Below are positions 1-9,544 of a DNA stretch of 64,000 nt, piece by piece; the stretch's first letter is position 1; the number at the start of each line of letters is the position of its first letter. The DNA comes from Rhynchopus euleeides (taxonomy: Eukaryota > Euglenozoa > Diplonemea > Diplonemida > Diplonemidae). The notes below the pieces were generated by a model. The model searched no databases. It saw only the letters and a program-made list of their open reading frames with translations, and was not told where the DNA came from. The position numbers were made by a program, and so were the translations under genes. Location: contig OY723281.1 in the NCBI GenBank assembly GCA_963210315.1, forward strand, positions 930,001-994,000. The letters run 5' to 3'.

Positions 1-347
1 TTTCTGCCCTCCCTTTCTCACCTCGCAACACAGCATCACCTGACCCCTGCTCTGTTTGGAGGCAGCTGTGTGTTGTGCCCGTCACAACAGCCCAGCTCTC
101 CCTCAGACCCCTTCACCCACCCGCAAAGTCGTTCGGAGCAGAGAGAACAGAACACGAGGCTCTTCCCCCAACCCCGCCACAACCCCATCCCATGAAGCTT
201 GATACCCATCACACCGTCACCCACTGCACACACCGCCACACCCTCCAGCAAGCCTGCAAACCCACATACTGGACTTCCTCTGCCCAAGCTTTTTGGTCAG
301 ACCACCCCGTTCCCAGTCGCCCCCCTCCGTGAGTGTACAAAGCAAAC
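1..347. other. Intergenic leader of WD40-A
   Basis: No gene seen. Bases about 21-60 carry a fragment of the intergenic 'tail unit' (CCTCGCAACACAGCA...TTTGGAGGCAGCTG) that also lies between other WD40 genes of the window. Bases 60-190 match 38290-38412 (CCCGTCACAACAGCCCAGC...CCCCATC). This is therefore recycled inter-gene spacer rather than unique sequence. Confidence 0.6.
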
Positions 348-1475
348 ATGGATGTGACTGTGCGTCACAGCGGGACCGGAGACAGCTGTGTCGTCGGTGT
401 TCCGGAAGGCGGGACCGTGGTCGGGCTGAAGGCGGATGCGCTCAACGAGATGTTCCCGTGTTCTATCAACCCAGTCCGTGAGGCTGAAAACGTCGCAGCA
501 CACGTCGAAGGGTGTGAGGAGGAGCTGGACGATGCACAGCGTGTTGCCGACACGGGTCTGGAGGACGGGGGTGCTGTCCAGCTCGTCCCACGCTGGCCCA
601 ACGTCAAGGCTCCCGCAGTCTACAACACAGAGCATGGGGACAAGGTCTCCCACATGAGCATGTCGAGGTGTGGGACGCTGTGTGCTGTGGGTTACCTCAA
701 CGGACACATCACTGTGTTTGACACCAGCACCGCTGCTGTGGTGGCAGACTTATCACACGGCAGCAATACGATTCGTACGGCGTTCTCTGTCTGTGGGACG
801 TGGTTGGCAACGTGCTCTCGTGACGGCACCATCTGCGTGTGGCTGACTTCAACTTGGGAGGAGGTGTGCATGCTGCACCACAACAACGCCACGGTGTTGA
901 GTGCAGCGTGGACACACTGCGGACGTCTGGTGTCAGGAGACTACTCAGGCAAAGTGCGTGTGTGGTACTTGAAGGGCACACCGAGCGCCACAGTGCTGGA
1001 GGGTCACAGCCAGGTTGTTTACAGCATTGCTGTGTCGGGCACGAGGATCTTCAGCGGGTCAGGTGATCTGAGCATCCGTGTGTGGGACATCAGCACCCTC
1101 ACACACACACACACCCTGGATGGGCACACTAGTTTGGTGATCGGCGTCGTGCTGGCTCCGGACGAGCAGCACCTGGTGTCGTGCTCTTTCGACAAGTCAC
1201 TCAAGGTGTGGTGCACAACCTCCCTCAGCTGCCTGCGTACTGTGCAACTGGACGATTCAGAACCTCCCACCTCACTTGCTGTGTCACAGCCAGGTGATGT
1301 TGTTGCAGTGAGCTGCCTGACCCCCACCAGACTGTACCGCCTCAGCACAGGAGAGTGTCTGGGGGAGGTGGACTCAGAGGGTGGTGGTGTTGCACTCAGC
1401 CTCTGCGGGAGGTGGGTCTTCACACCGAACAAAACTTCAGTCTCTGTGTGTGCTGTGTCTTCCGTTTCACCCTGA
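348..1475 (+). CDS. WD40-A: variable-face WD40 beta-propeller protein, 375 aa
   Basis: Single-exon ORF with an N-terminal domain of about 90 residues (starts MDVTVRHSGTGDSC, ends near LEDGGAVQLVPRWP), followed by WD40 units readable as ...ICVW, VRVW, IRVW and LKVW, with GH dipeptides opening several units. WD40 propellers are protein-interaction scaffolds; no catalytic residues are expected. The N-terminal domain has a spacing reminiscent of beta-grasp/ubiquitin-like folds, which is a guess. The ATG at 348 is chosen because it aligns with the start of copy E and with the internal MDVTV of the others. Oddities: VRVWYLK replaces VRVWDLK, SIRVW replaces TIRVW, and the blade-5 framework reads LAPDEQ rather than LTQDEQ. 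A CACACACACACACAC run encodes a THTHT linker kept in all copies. Recognition role is inferred from the variation pattern. Confidence 0.85.
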   Translation: MDVTVRHSGTGDSCVVGVPEGGTVVGLKADALNEMFPCSINPVREAENVAAHVEGCEEELDDAQRVADTGLEDGGAVQLVPRWPNVKAPAVYNTEHGDKVSHMSMSRCGTLCAVGYLNGHITVFDTSTAAVVADLSHGSNTIRTAFSVCGTWLATCSRDGTICVWLTSTWEEVCMLHHNNATVLSAAWTHCGRLVSGDYSGKVRVWYLKGTPSATVLEGHSQVVYSIAVSGTRIFSGSGDLSIRVWDISTLTHTHTLDGHTSLVIGVVLAPDEQHLVSCSFDKSLKVWCTTSLSCLRTVQLDDSEPPTSLAVSQPGDVVAVSCLTPTRLYRLSTGECLGEVDSEGGGVALSLCGRWVFTPNKTSVSVCAVSSVSP

Positions 1476-1586
1476 GTGCAGCGTCTTGCTCCCTGCCTTG
1501 TGTGTTGCCATGTTGTTCGTGTGTGGACTTCTGGGGTGATCGGGGGGGTCCAACATCACCGCCGCTCACAAGTCCTCACAACTTTT

Positions 1587-2077
1587 CGTATTGCAATTTG
1601 GGTTAGCGTGCTAGCATCGCAGCCTGGCCCCGAAGGACCATACCGTGAGGAACCGGGCCCGCTATCCTACTCTTGCTCTACGTGACACCACACGGTTTCG
1701 CTCTCCTCCTCGTTGCGCTGTAAAGGAGGGGGGACACACACACACTGGAAGCCGGAGATTGCGCCTGCTGGTACTGAGGCGCAATCGTCGCGACGACGCG
1801 TTGAAAAGAGCGCGGAATAGCCGCCGAACGAAAGATGGTGGGAGAGGGGATGCAGCGGGTGCGCTTCGGAACCGCACGCAACACCTGCTTCCGGAGGAAA
1901 CGAGAACGAGAAGGACGGACAGCACGAGTCTTGCGCTCCAAGAAGCGCAAGGCCTGTGAGGCCCGTGGGAAAGGGGAAGGCACGCCTGATCTAGCTGTGC
2001 TGATGATCGTGCGGGAGGAAGGAAAACCTGCTCTGTTGTTATGAAACGAGCATCGCTCCAGGGCAGATTCGTCTGCC
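1587..2077. repeat. R490 dispersed repeat, copy 1
   Basis: 491 bp block that reappears at 12527-13017 with a constant offset of 10940 and only a few substitutions noticed (for example GCTAGCATCG versus GCTGGCATCG). On the minus strand both copies keep an open frame encoding a basic, Ser/Arg-rich C-terminal stretch ending in KPCGVT. Here the frame runs about 150 codons upstream and is then lost at the repeat edge. The rest of 1476-2290 is spacer with (CA)n and pyrimidine tracts. Confidence 0.85.
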
Positions 2078-2290
2078 CTGGAGCGAAGCCCCCCTCTCCA
2101 CCTTTGCAATGCACACCTGAGACTTGCCCCCTTCGCTCTGTCAGACAATCCGTGTTGATCCCACTTTGCCACTCTCTTTGTCCCCATCCCCACCATCGCA
2201 CACTGCACACACCCCCACATTCTCCAGAGCACAACAAATCAATTGACATTCTCCAGAAGACTTCGAGCAGAGCAGCTGGTCGCCAAAGTC

Positions 2291-3427
2291 ATGGAAGTGT
2301 CTGTCCGTCATCGCGAGACCGGGCACAGCTGTGTCGTCGGTGTTCCGGAAGGCGGGACCGTGGTCGGGCTGAAGGCGGATGCGCTCAACGAGATGTTCCC
2401 GGGTTCTATCAACCCAGTCCGTGAGGCTGAAAACGTCGCAGCACACATCGAAGGGTGTGAGGAGGAGCTGGACGATGCACAGCGCGTTGCCGACACGGGT
2501 CTGGAGGACGGGGGTGCTGTCCAGCTCGTCCCACGCTGGCCCAACGTCAAGGCTCCCGCAGTCTACTCATCGACCCATGGCGAGATCTGCCGCATCACAC
2601 TGTCGAGGTGTGGGACGCTGTGTGCTGTGTGTTACCGCAACGGGCACATCACTGTGTTTGACACCACCACCGCTGCTGTGGTGGCGGACTTAACACACGG
2701 CAACAGGTCCGTTTGTTGCACAGCGTTCTCTGTCTGTGGGACGTGGTTGGCAACGTGCTCTTGGGACGGCACCATCTGCGTGTGGCTGACTTCAACTTGG
2801 GAGGAGGCGTGCATGCTGCGCCACAACAACACCGTCGCGTTCAGTGCAGCGTGGACACACTGCGGACGTCTAGTGTCAGGAGACAACTCAGACAAAGTGC
2901 GTGTGTGGGACTTGAAGGGCACACCGAGCGCCACAGTGCTGGAGGGTCACAGCAAGGCTGTTCGTAGCATTGCTGTGTCGGGCACGAGGATCTTCAGCGG
3001 GTCACAAGACAAGACCATCCGTGTGTGGGACATCAGCACCCTCACACACACACACACCCTGGATGGGCACACTCATTGCGTGACCGGCATCGCCCTGACT
3101 CAGGACGAGCAGCACCTGGTGTCGTGCTCTGACGACTGGTCACTCAAGGTGTGGTGCACAGCCTCCCTCAGCTGCCTGCGTACTGTGCGACTGGACGACT
3201 ATGCCTTCTCACTGGCTGTGAGACAGCCAGGTGATGTTGTTGCAGTGGCGACTCACGCTCATCACAGTGAGACAACTACACTGTACCGCCTCAGCACCGG
3301 AGAGCGTCTTGTGAAGGTGGACTCACAGGGTGCTGGTGTTGCACTCAGCCTCTGCGGGAGGTGGCTCTTCACACCAACGAAAAAGACTTCAGTGTCTGTG
3401 TGTGCTGTGTCTTCCGTTTCACCCTGA
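2291..3427 (+). CDS. WD40-B: variable-face WD40 protein, 378 aa
   Basis: Intact single-exon member of the family, opening MEVSVRHRETGHSCVV, the alternative start type shared with copy H. The framework equals copy A, but face residues differ: HG-NRS-V-CC-T, TCS-W-DGT, SGD-NSDK-V, GHS-KA-V-R, SGS-Q-D, GHT-HC-V-T, SCS-D-D-W-S. The last blade has a longer loop (AVATHAHHSETTTLYRL) than any other copy. ATG 2291 is preceded by CGCCAAAGTC, the same context as copy H at 40193; both leaders share CCCACTTTGCCACTCTCTTTG about 130 bp upstream, so B and H are a sub-lineage. Function is inferred to be ligand or partner recognition; the class of ligand is unknown. Confidence 0.85.
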   Translation: MEVSVRHRETGHSCVVGVPEGGTVVGLKADALNEMFPGSINPVREAENVAAHIEGCEEELDDAQRVADTGLEDGGAVQLVPRWPNVKAPAVYSSTHGEICRITLSRCGTLCAVCYRNGHITVFDTTTAAVVADLTHGNRSVCCTAFSVCGTWLATCSWDGTICVWLTSTWEEACMLRHNNTVAFSAAWTHCGRLVSGDNSDKVRVWDLKGTPSATVLEGHSKAVRSIAVSGTRIFSGSQDKTIRVWDISTLTHTHTLDGHTHCVTGIALTQDEQHLVSCSDDWSLKVWCTASLSCLRTVRLDDYAFSLAVRQPGDVVAVATHAHHSETTTLYRLSTGERLVKVDSQGAGVALSLCGRWLFTPTKKTSVSVCAVSSVSP

Positions 3428-3527
3428 GTGCAGTGCCTCGTCACCCTCTTCCCCGCCTTCGTGGTTGTCGTCGTGTTGCACGTGCTTGAGTATTTGTTGT
3501 GTTCTGCATCCTCTTTTTGTCTCACTG

Positions 3528-4772
3528 CAACGGGCACATCACTGTGTTTGACACCACCACCGCTGCTGTGGTGGCGGACTTAACACACGGTAGGGAGGCT
3601 ATTCCTCGCACTGCGTTCTCTGTCTGTGGGACGTGGTTGGCAACGTGCTCTGAGGACGGCACCATCTGCGTGTGGCTGACTTCAACTTGGGAGGAGGTGT
3701 GCATGCTGCACCACAACAACACCAGCCAGGACCAAAAAGCCCGTGTGGAGATAAATTTTGTAAGTTCTGCAGGAATTTACACATTCTTAAACCTTGATAC
3801 CTGGGACCCCCCGTGTTTAAGTCCCCCCCTGGAGGCGATTTTCGGCCGGGGGGGACTTAAACACGGGGGGGGCGGACCTAAACACAGGGGGGGCTTAAAC
3901 ACGGGGGTGGCACAGTGGAGACCAAGAAGACCTCTTCCTCTGCTGTCGTAGGGGGGTAATTCCGGTTCGGATGGACTTTTGGCACCCCACTTTTCGACTC
4001 AGACAGCACCTGGAGGGTCTAGGGGCCACCTGATGACCCTCCAGACCAGCCCACCCCCGTGTTTAGGTCCCCCTGTGTTTAAGTCCCCCCCCTGCCAGAC
4101 CCCCAGGGGGGGACTTAAACACGGGGGTAAGGGGGGGGGACTTATACACGGGGGGTCCCAGGTACCAAGACATAACAGGACCAAAAAGCCCCCGTGTGGA
4201 GTGCAGCGTGGACACACTGCGGACGTCTGGTTTGCGGAGACTCCACCGGGGAAGTGCGTGTGTGGGACTTGAAGGGCACACCGAGCGCCACAGTGCTGGA
4301 GGGTCACAGCAAGGCTGTTTTCAGCATTGCTGTGTCGGGCACGAGGATCTTCGGCGGGTCAGGTGACAAGACCATCCGTGTGTGGGACATCAGCACCCTC
4401 ACACACACACACACCCTGGATGGCCACACTGGTTGGGTGGACGGCATCGCCCTGACTCAGGACGAGCAGCACCTGGTGTCGTGCTTTGACGACAAGTCAC
4501 TCAAAATGTGGTGCACAACCTCCCTCAGCTGCCTGCGTACTGTGCAACTGGACGACTCTCCCTCCTCACTTGCTGTGTCACAGCCAGGTGATGTTGTTGC
4601 AGTGGAAGGTGGGTTCACCACCAGACTGTACCGCCTCAGCACAGGAGAGTGTCTGGGGAAGGTGGACTCAGAGGGTGGTGGTGTTGCACTCAGCCTCTGC
4701 GGGAGGTGGGTCTTCACACCAACGAACAAAACTTCAGTCTCTGTGTGTGCTGTGTCTTCCGTTTCACCCTGA
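3528..4772 (+). pseudogene. WD40-C: 5'-truncated WD40 gene split by a TA-bordered MITE
   Basis: Sequence homologous to the family begins abruptly at CAACGGGCACATCACTG, 100 bp after the stop of copy B. The whole N-terminal domain is missing. The WD40 frame runs to about 3722 (MLHHNNT), is interrupted by roughly 470 bp containing MITE E1, and resumes at about 4196 (SAAWTHCGRLV) to a normal stop at 4772. The insertion is bracketed by a 24 bp direct repeat, AGGACCAAAAAGCCC..GTGTGGAG, near 3728 and 4177. The 3' half and its downstream spacer closely resemble copy I (shared SCFDDKSLK and VEGGFTTRLYRL), so this is one side of a segmental duplication. Probably not functional as a protein. Confidence 0.85.
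3800..4162. mobile_element. MITE E1 (CCTGGGACCCCCC family), inside WD40-C
   Basis: 363 bp element whose ends are inverted copies of CCTGGGACCCCCCGTGT, bordered on both sides by TA. The inside is built from repeated GTGTTTAAGTCCCCC and GGGGACTTAAACACGG modules, so it can fold on itself. There is no coding capacity. TA target duplication with terminal inverted repeats is typical of Tc1/mariner-like non-autonomous elements; that assignment is inference. Other copies: 15611-15974 (opposite orientation) and 63918-64000 (cut by the window edge). Confidence 0.85.
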
Positions 4773-4837
4773 GTGCAGTGCCTGTTCCCTGTGCCCCTTG
4801 TGTGGTTGGCATGCGATCTTTTGCGCCGTGTTGTCTT

Positions 4838-5005
4838 CTAGCCTCGCAACACAGCACCACCTGACCCCTGCTCTGTTTGGAGGCAGCTGATGCGTTTGGA
4901 TCTGGGATGGGAAGAAGGCAAGTGATTGACGCAGTGACCTCTCTGCAGACTGGTCCGCACACCCCCTGCCTCACCAAGCCCCCCTCTTGCAATGCACACC
5001 TGAGA
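4838..5005 (+). repeat. Inter-gene 'tail unit' with acceptor-like CTCTCTGCAG
   Basis: Spacer module seen between many WD40 copies: CCTCGCAACACAGCACC, CTGCTCTGTTTGGAGGCAGC, GGGAAGAAGGCAAGTGATTG, then CCTCTCTGCAG|ACTG and GCAATGCACACCTGAGAC. Other copies: about 7255-7380, 38755-38915, 39930-40075 and 46196-46365; shorter pieces at 21-60, 35166-35215 and 39390-39440. The pyrimidine-CAG end could be a 3' splice site for a 5'UTR intron or trans-spliced leader. This is inference without transcript data. Confidence 0.6.
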
Positions 5006-5195
5006 CCAGTGTTGTTTCGTAGTATTTTGGGGCCTGGCAAGATGGAATTCCCCTGCACTGCACTGCACCGCATGCTGCTCGTTGGGCAGGGGTGCAGCAG
5101 AAGGCAGCGTTGGGGGTGGGGGGGTGGGAGGTGTGAGTGCCTTGGTTATCCCCATGGTGCTGATGGCGGCATCGGCCTGGCTCAGGACGCTCAGG

Positions 5196-5392
5196 AGTGT
5201 GTGTGGGTGTTGTTGCGATCGACGAACCCTCTACTCTTCGTCGCTCTTCTCTTCTCTGTTGCAGGCATGCACCCCCTACCGACCACCCTACACATTTGGT
5301 GGGCTAAAGAAGGTTCCCTGCCCACCGCAGCAGGGCGTGTGGGGCACACCACCCCACGCGCACACCACCACCCACAGGCACCTCCCGTCACC
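5196..5392 (+). promoter_or_regulatory. Conserved 5' leader block of the two-exon WD40 genes, with 3' splice-site-like TTGCAG
   Basis: The block runs from GTGTGTGGGTGTTGTTGCGATCG through the pyrimidine tract TCGCTCTTCTCTTCTCTG TTGCAG (AG ends 5264), then a GC-rich stretch to ATG 5393. Near-identical blocks precede the same exon at 36131, 44507, 46750 and 57705, and an exon-less copy sits at about 24514-24696. A diverged version (GATCGACGAA... TTTGCAG near 17538-17588) lies upstream of PC-esterase 2. A 5'UTR intron acceptor or shared promoter is the likely reading. Confidence 0.5.
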
Positions 5393-7090
5393 ATGTCTGC
5401 GAGGGGCGGGAAGAAGGGGAGGTGCGTGACGCCCCCCGCAGCGGAGCCAGGCACTCCCCCACAGAGCGCGTCGAAGCGGCGTCGCGTCACGGCCTGCCCG
5501 GTGCAATCACCTGCGACCCCGGGTGCTGTGGGTGGGTCCCTGGAGGGGGGCATCGCGGCGGAGGGGGGCCCAGTCGTGGAGAAGGTGCTCGCCACCAACC
5601 CCACAGAGCCCGCAGGTGTCGAACCCAGCAGCAAGAGTATGGCATCACCAATGCAAGGAACATGTTTCGTGTGTGTTTCCGTGTGGGAAGCGTCAACCTG
5701 ACAGTGCAATTGGAGTGTCATCAGAACTGTTGTTGCGAGAAGGAGAGGTTGCCTTCTGATAGTTCTTCCGCAGCCCAACTGTGTGGGTACTTCGGGAGTG
5801 TTGATAATGGGTGGGATGTGATGTGCATAACAAAGCAATTGATCAACGCAATAAACTGTATGGGGACTTGTTCTGTGATGTTGTGTGCAAGCTTGCGTCT
5901 CGACACCTCACCTCCTCGCAACCACCACTACCACAGGGATGGACGGCCCCACTGTGGATGTGACTGTGCGTCACACGGGGACGGGCCACAGCTGTGTCGT
6001 CGGTGTTCCGGAAGGCGGGACCGTGGTCGGGCTGAAGGCGGATGCGCTCAACGAGATGTTCCCGGGTTCTATCAACCCAGTCCGTGAGGCTGAAAACGTC
6101 GCAGCACACATCGAAGAGTGTGAGGAGGAGCTGGACGATGCACAGCGCGTTGCCGACACGGGTCTGGAGGACGGGGGTGCTGTCCAGCTCGTCAACCGCT
6201 GGCCCATTGTCAAGGCTCCCGCAGTCTACTCATCGACCCATGGCGGCGACATATATCGCATCACACTGTCGAGGTGTGGGACGCTGTGTGCTGTGTGTTA
6301 CCGCAACGGACACATCACTGTGTTTGACACCACCACCGCTGCTGTGGTGGCGGACTTAACACACGGCAACAAGACGATTCTTCGTACAGCGTTCTCTGTC
6401 TGTGGGACGTGGTTGGCAACGTGCTCTTTTGACGGCACCATCTGCGTGTGGCTGACTTCAACTTGGGAGGAGGTGTGCATGCTGGACAACACCGCCGCGT
6501 TCAATGCCTCGTGGACACACTGCGGACGTCTGGTGTCAGGAGACTTCAACGGCAAAGTGCGTGTGTGGGACTTGAAGGGCACACCGAGCGCCACAGTGCT
6601 GGAGGGTCACAGCAAGGCTGTTCGTAGCATTGCTGTGTCGGGCACGAGGATCTTCAGCGGGTCACAAGACAAGACCATCCGTGTGTGGGACATCAGCACC
6701 CTCACACACACACACACCCTGGATGAGCACACTGATTGTGTGTTTGACATCGCCCTGACTCAGGACGAGCAGCACCTGGTGTCGTGCTCAGATAACGGGT
6801 CACTCAAGGTGTGGTGCACAACCTCCCTCAGCTGCCTGCGTACTATGCAAGTAAACTCCTCTGACTTGGCACTTGCTGTGTCACAGCCAGGTGATGTTGT
6901 TGCAGCGAAACACCAGTCCACCCCCACACTGTACCGCCTCAGCACAGGTGAGTATCTGGGGAAGGTGGACTCAAAGGGTGGTGGTGTTGCACTCAGCCTC
7001 TGGAAGGTGGGTCTTCACACCAACAAACCGTACTTCAGTCTCTGTGTGTGCTGTGTCTTCCGTTTCACCCTGAGTGCAGTGAATCTTTGA
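5393..7090 (+). CDS. WD40-D: two-exon variable-face WD40 gene with frameshifted C-terminus
   Basis: Proposed exon 1 is 5393-5615 (74 codons plus 1 base; MSARGGKKGRCV..., with SKRRRV resembling a nuclear localisation signal). The intron is 5616-5936 (GCAG|GTGTCG ... CCACAG|GG). Exon 2 is 5937-7090 and enters the WD40 frame at MDGPTVDVTVRH with matching phase. The same phase-1 joint is kept in copies F, I and J. Exon 2 alone would give a 383 aa protein from ATG 5939. Near 7001 the sequence CTCTGGAAGGTGG replaces CTCTGCGGGAGGTGG of the paralogs, a 2 bp loss, so the last strand reads SLWKVGLHTNK instead of SLCGRWVFTP and ends late at 7090. This may weaken closure of the propeller. The intron holds an R60 repeat (5794-5843). 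Confidence 0.75.
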
Positions 7091-8254
7091 AACCTGTGCA
7101 TGTGCCCTGCCTTGTGTGTTGCCATGGTATTCGTCTGTGGACTTCGCTCAGAACTGCGGAGGAGTGTGAATAGGTGAGCTGCCTCACAAACTGGCTGCAA
7201 AGTGACACAGTTTGACACACAGTGGCACAGAAGGGCCCCACCGTGTTGCTTCCTTGCCTCGCGGCACAGCATCACCTGACCCCTGCTCTGTTTGGAGGCA
7301 GCTGCTGCGTTTGCATCTGAGATGAGAAGAGGTCACATTATTCAGGCAGTGCTCTCTCTGCAGACTGCTCCCCACACCCCCCCCCCCCCCCCATCACGAA
7401 GTCCCGCTCTCCCAGGCTGGTCGCTAACCATCATCCATCATTCCACTCATTCTAGGTTTCCCCCCACCTAGATATTTCATCTTTCCACCCTCATTCCACC
7501 ATCGGGGCCTGACGTAAGGCAGGCCCCGATGGTGGGATGAAACGCACACTACCACCTCGCGGCACCCGAGGATGGCGCGAGCGGGGAGGAACCGCGGAAG
7601 GAACCCAGCGCCTCACACCGCGCCCACCTAGTGGTCCCTAGTGTTTTCCCCCCTGATCCCCCCCCAAAACAGGAGCGTCAGCCCACCTATTCTCCAAAGG
7701 AGACATTGCTTGGAGTGCTGATAATGGATGGGATGTGGATGAGCATTACAAAGCAATTGACCCTTCTGGGGGTCTTCGCTGGTCGTTATCCTTCGTTATT
7801 CTTCGTCATTTTTCACCGAGTTTCCTTAGGAAATGCACCAAAATGCACTGACAATCACCCCGTAGCGAAGACCCCCAGAGAGAGAGAGATCTATTCTAAA
7901 ATCGAAAAAGTTAGCGACAGGCCTGGGTCGTGGGCGCGGCGGCGAAGCCGCCGCCGCTATCGCGTACGAACCACATTTTACTGCATGGCCACCACTTCCA
8001 CCCCCACCCCCCACCCCACCCCCCCCCCCCCCCACAACTGACCATCATCCCACGAGACCTCGGAATTCAGAAAGTTAGCGACCAGCCTGCCTCACTCACC
8101 GCACCGCCCTTTGCCCCAAGCCGCAACATGCTTTATTGTGATTTGCTGGCATGGAACTCCTCAGAACCACCCCCCCATCACACAGGGCAGTCCAGAACGC
8201 TATACATCAGCGAGTGCCCGAGGCAGTCTTTGCTTAGGGCATCTGTCTGGGTCG
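7091..8254. other. Spacer between WD40-D and PC-esterase 1
   Basis: No gene supported. Contains a tail-unit copy (about 7255-7380), a C14 run near 7380, an R60 repeat (7702-7760), MITE m1 (7768-7876) and a second C-rich run near 8018-8033. Bases 7611-8254 belong to the segment duplicated at 10365. A short inverted repeat, GGGGCCTGACGTAAGGCAGGCCCC, lies near 7504-7527. Confidence 0.6.
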
Positions 8255-8482
8255 ATGTACCACACAAGCAACGCGTCCCGCGCAGGACCTGTATGCGTGC
8301 TGGTGCTTGTTGTGATATTCTTTGCTGCATTCTGTTCGCTGTTGCTCCCCGATGACCAGTCGCACCAAGTGATCCTCCAGGCGCGCCAGCTGCAGCTTCA
8401 GGAACTGAAGCTTCAGCAGCTGCAGGCGCAGGTGCAGCTCCTACGCGAGTCGCAGGCCGCGCTCAGCGCCACACCCCGCCCG
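7611..8482. repeat. 872 bp direct duplication, source copy
   Basis: Bases 7611-8482 recur at 10365-11236 with a constant offset of 2754 and no difference noticed by eye. The duplicated piece carries upstream spacer, MITE m1 and the first 76 codons of the PC-esterase gene. Confidence 0.85.
7768..7876. mobile_element. MITE m1 (GGGGGTCTTCGCT family)
   Basis: 109 bp, ends GGGGGTCTTCGCT and AGCGAAGACCCCC, inside TCGTCATTTTTCACCGAGTT and GGAAATGCACCAAAATGCAC. Other copies in the window carry 3 bp TTA/TAA/ATT duplications, which together with G-rich ends fits PIF/Harbinger (Tourist-like) MITEs. This copy lacks a clean duplication. Confidence 0.8.
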
Positions 8483-9544
8483 ACTCTACCCCACACAGCA
8501 CTGCCTCCGTCTACAACACCCACAGCCGCCACAGCGCTTCCTGCGTGCATCACCCCAGAAGACGTGGCGGGAGGTGGTATGGTGAACACGACAAACGGAG
8601 CCATCCACTACCAGCCGAAGGGGTGCAGCCTGACTGCGTATAACAAGACAACGCTCCGGGAGTGCCTGGCGCACCGCAACCTTGCGATCTTTGGGGATTC
8701 GCAGCTGCGTGAGGTCACCTATGCTACCGCTGCCCGGTTGGGGTATCCAGGGTCGAAGGAGAACATGACGAGTGAGATCACAGGGAAGAGGATTGATGCC
8801 GGGATCTGGGTAGGGAATACCGCCAATATGAGTTTCTTCTTCACGCCGCAGATGGCGACACACCCCGAGGACCACAACATGCGTGTCAACTTCAACCACA
8901 CCAGGGGGCGGGAGGCGCTGCGCGATGCGGACATCATATTCATCAACGCCGGGATGTGGGACATGGGGAGGAACTGCGGCGTGCAGCGCTTCTACGCAGC
9001 CTTCAAGCGGTACATCGCCCTGATCCTGGAGAGGAAGAAGCCCTCTGCACAGGTCGTCATGTTCGGGCTGAGGTGGATCCACAGAGACAGGTGCACCCCT
9101 CGCACGAAGGAGTGCTACACCTGCAACCACCCCGACAAGGTCGCGGTGTTCAGGGAGGCCCTGTTCCTGGCTGCCTCCTGCATGGGCATCCTGTCTGTGG
9201 ACCCGAGCCACTTCTCGCGCCTCCGCCCGAACAACACAGTGGACGGGGTGCACTACAGCGGGGATGTGCGCAGGATGGAGGGCGACCTGCTGATGAACGC
9301 TATCTGCCGCACCCCAGCCCTGCAGCCCGTGCGCCTCCCTTGCGACGAGGAGCGCTTCTTCAAGAAGTGGAGCGCCGTGAAGCTGGCCGACTACTCATGC
9401 CAGGATAAGATCGACAAGAGTAAATGCAAGATGGAGCCTGCGCGTGTATTCCTCAGCCGCTACGAAGGGCAGGCATTCGAAGATTCCTTCCAGCGCAGCC
9501 GCACGGAGGGCGGCAGTGCGGCGCTGCAGGGCAATGCGGTGTGA
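8255..9544 (+). CDS. PC-esterase 1: type II membrane SGNH-like acyl-esterase, 429 aa
   Basis: The start at 8255 (MYHTSNASRAG) is preferred over the upstream ATG 8111 because it puts a membrane segment (VCVLVLVVIFFAAFCSLLL, about residues 12-30) right at the N-terminus, as in paralog 2. Next come a Gln/Leu-rich coiled-coil stem (about 35-75) and a Pro/Thr linker. The catalytic-type domain carries G147-D148-S149 (FGDSQLRE) and D330-G-V-H333, the GDS and DxxH pair of the PC-esterase/TBL/NXPE group. That group acts on glycans or cell-surface carbohydrates in the Golgi, with Ser, Asp and His as catalytic residues. Several N-x-S/T sites (NTTN, NMT, NMS, NHT, NNT) suit a luminal domain. The C-terminus ends LQGNAV. 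Confidence 0.85.
   Translation: MYHTSNASRAGPVCVLVLVVIFFAAFCSLLLPDDQSHQVILQARQLQLQELKLQQLQAQVQLLRESQAALSATPRPTLPHTALPPSTTPTAATALPACITPEDVAGGGMVNTTNGAIHYQPKGCSLTAYNKTTLRECLAHRNLAIFGDSQLREVTYATAARLGYPGSKENMTSEITGKRIDAGIWVGNTANMSFFFTPQMATHPEDHNMRVNFNHTRGREALRDADIIFINAGMWDMGRNCGVQRFYAAFKRYIALILERKKPSAQVVMFGLRWIHRDRCTPRTKECYTCNHPDKVAVFREALFLAASCMGILSVDPSHFSRLRPNNTVDGVHYSGDVRRMEGDLLMNAICRTPALQPVRLPCDEERFFKKWSAVKLADYSCQDKIDKSKCKMEPARVFLSRYEGQAFEDSFQRSRTEGGSAALQGNAV

Noticed and set aside
1081-1125. (CA)n microsatellite in the WD40 genes as a contingency locus
   Set aside because: The CACACA run encodes the same THTHT linker with the same length in almost all copies (one extra CA in fragment K only), so there is no evidence for phase-variable length.
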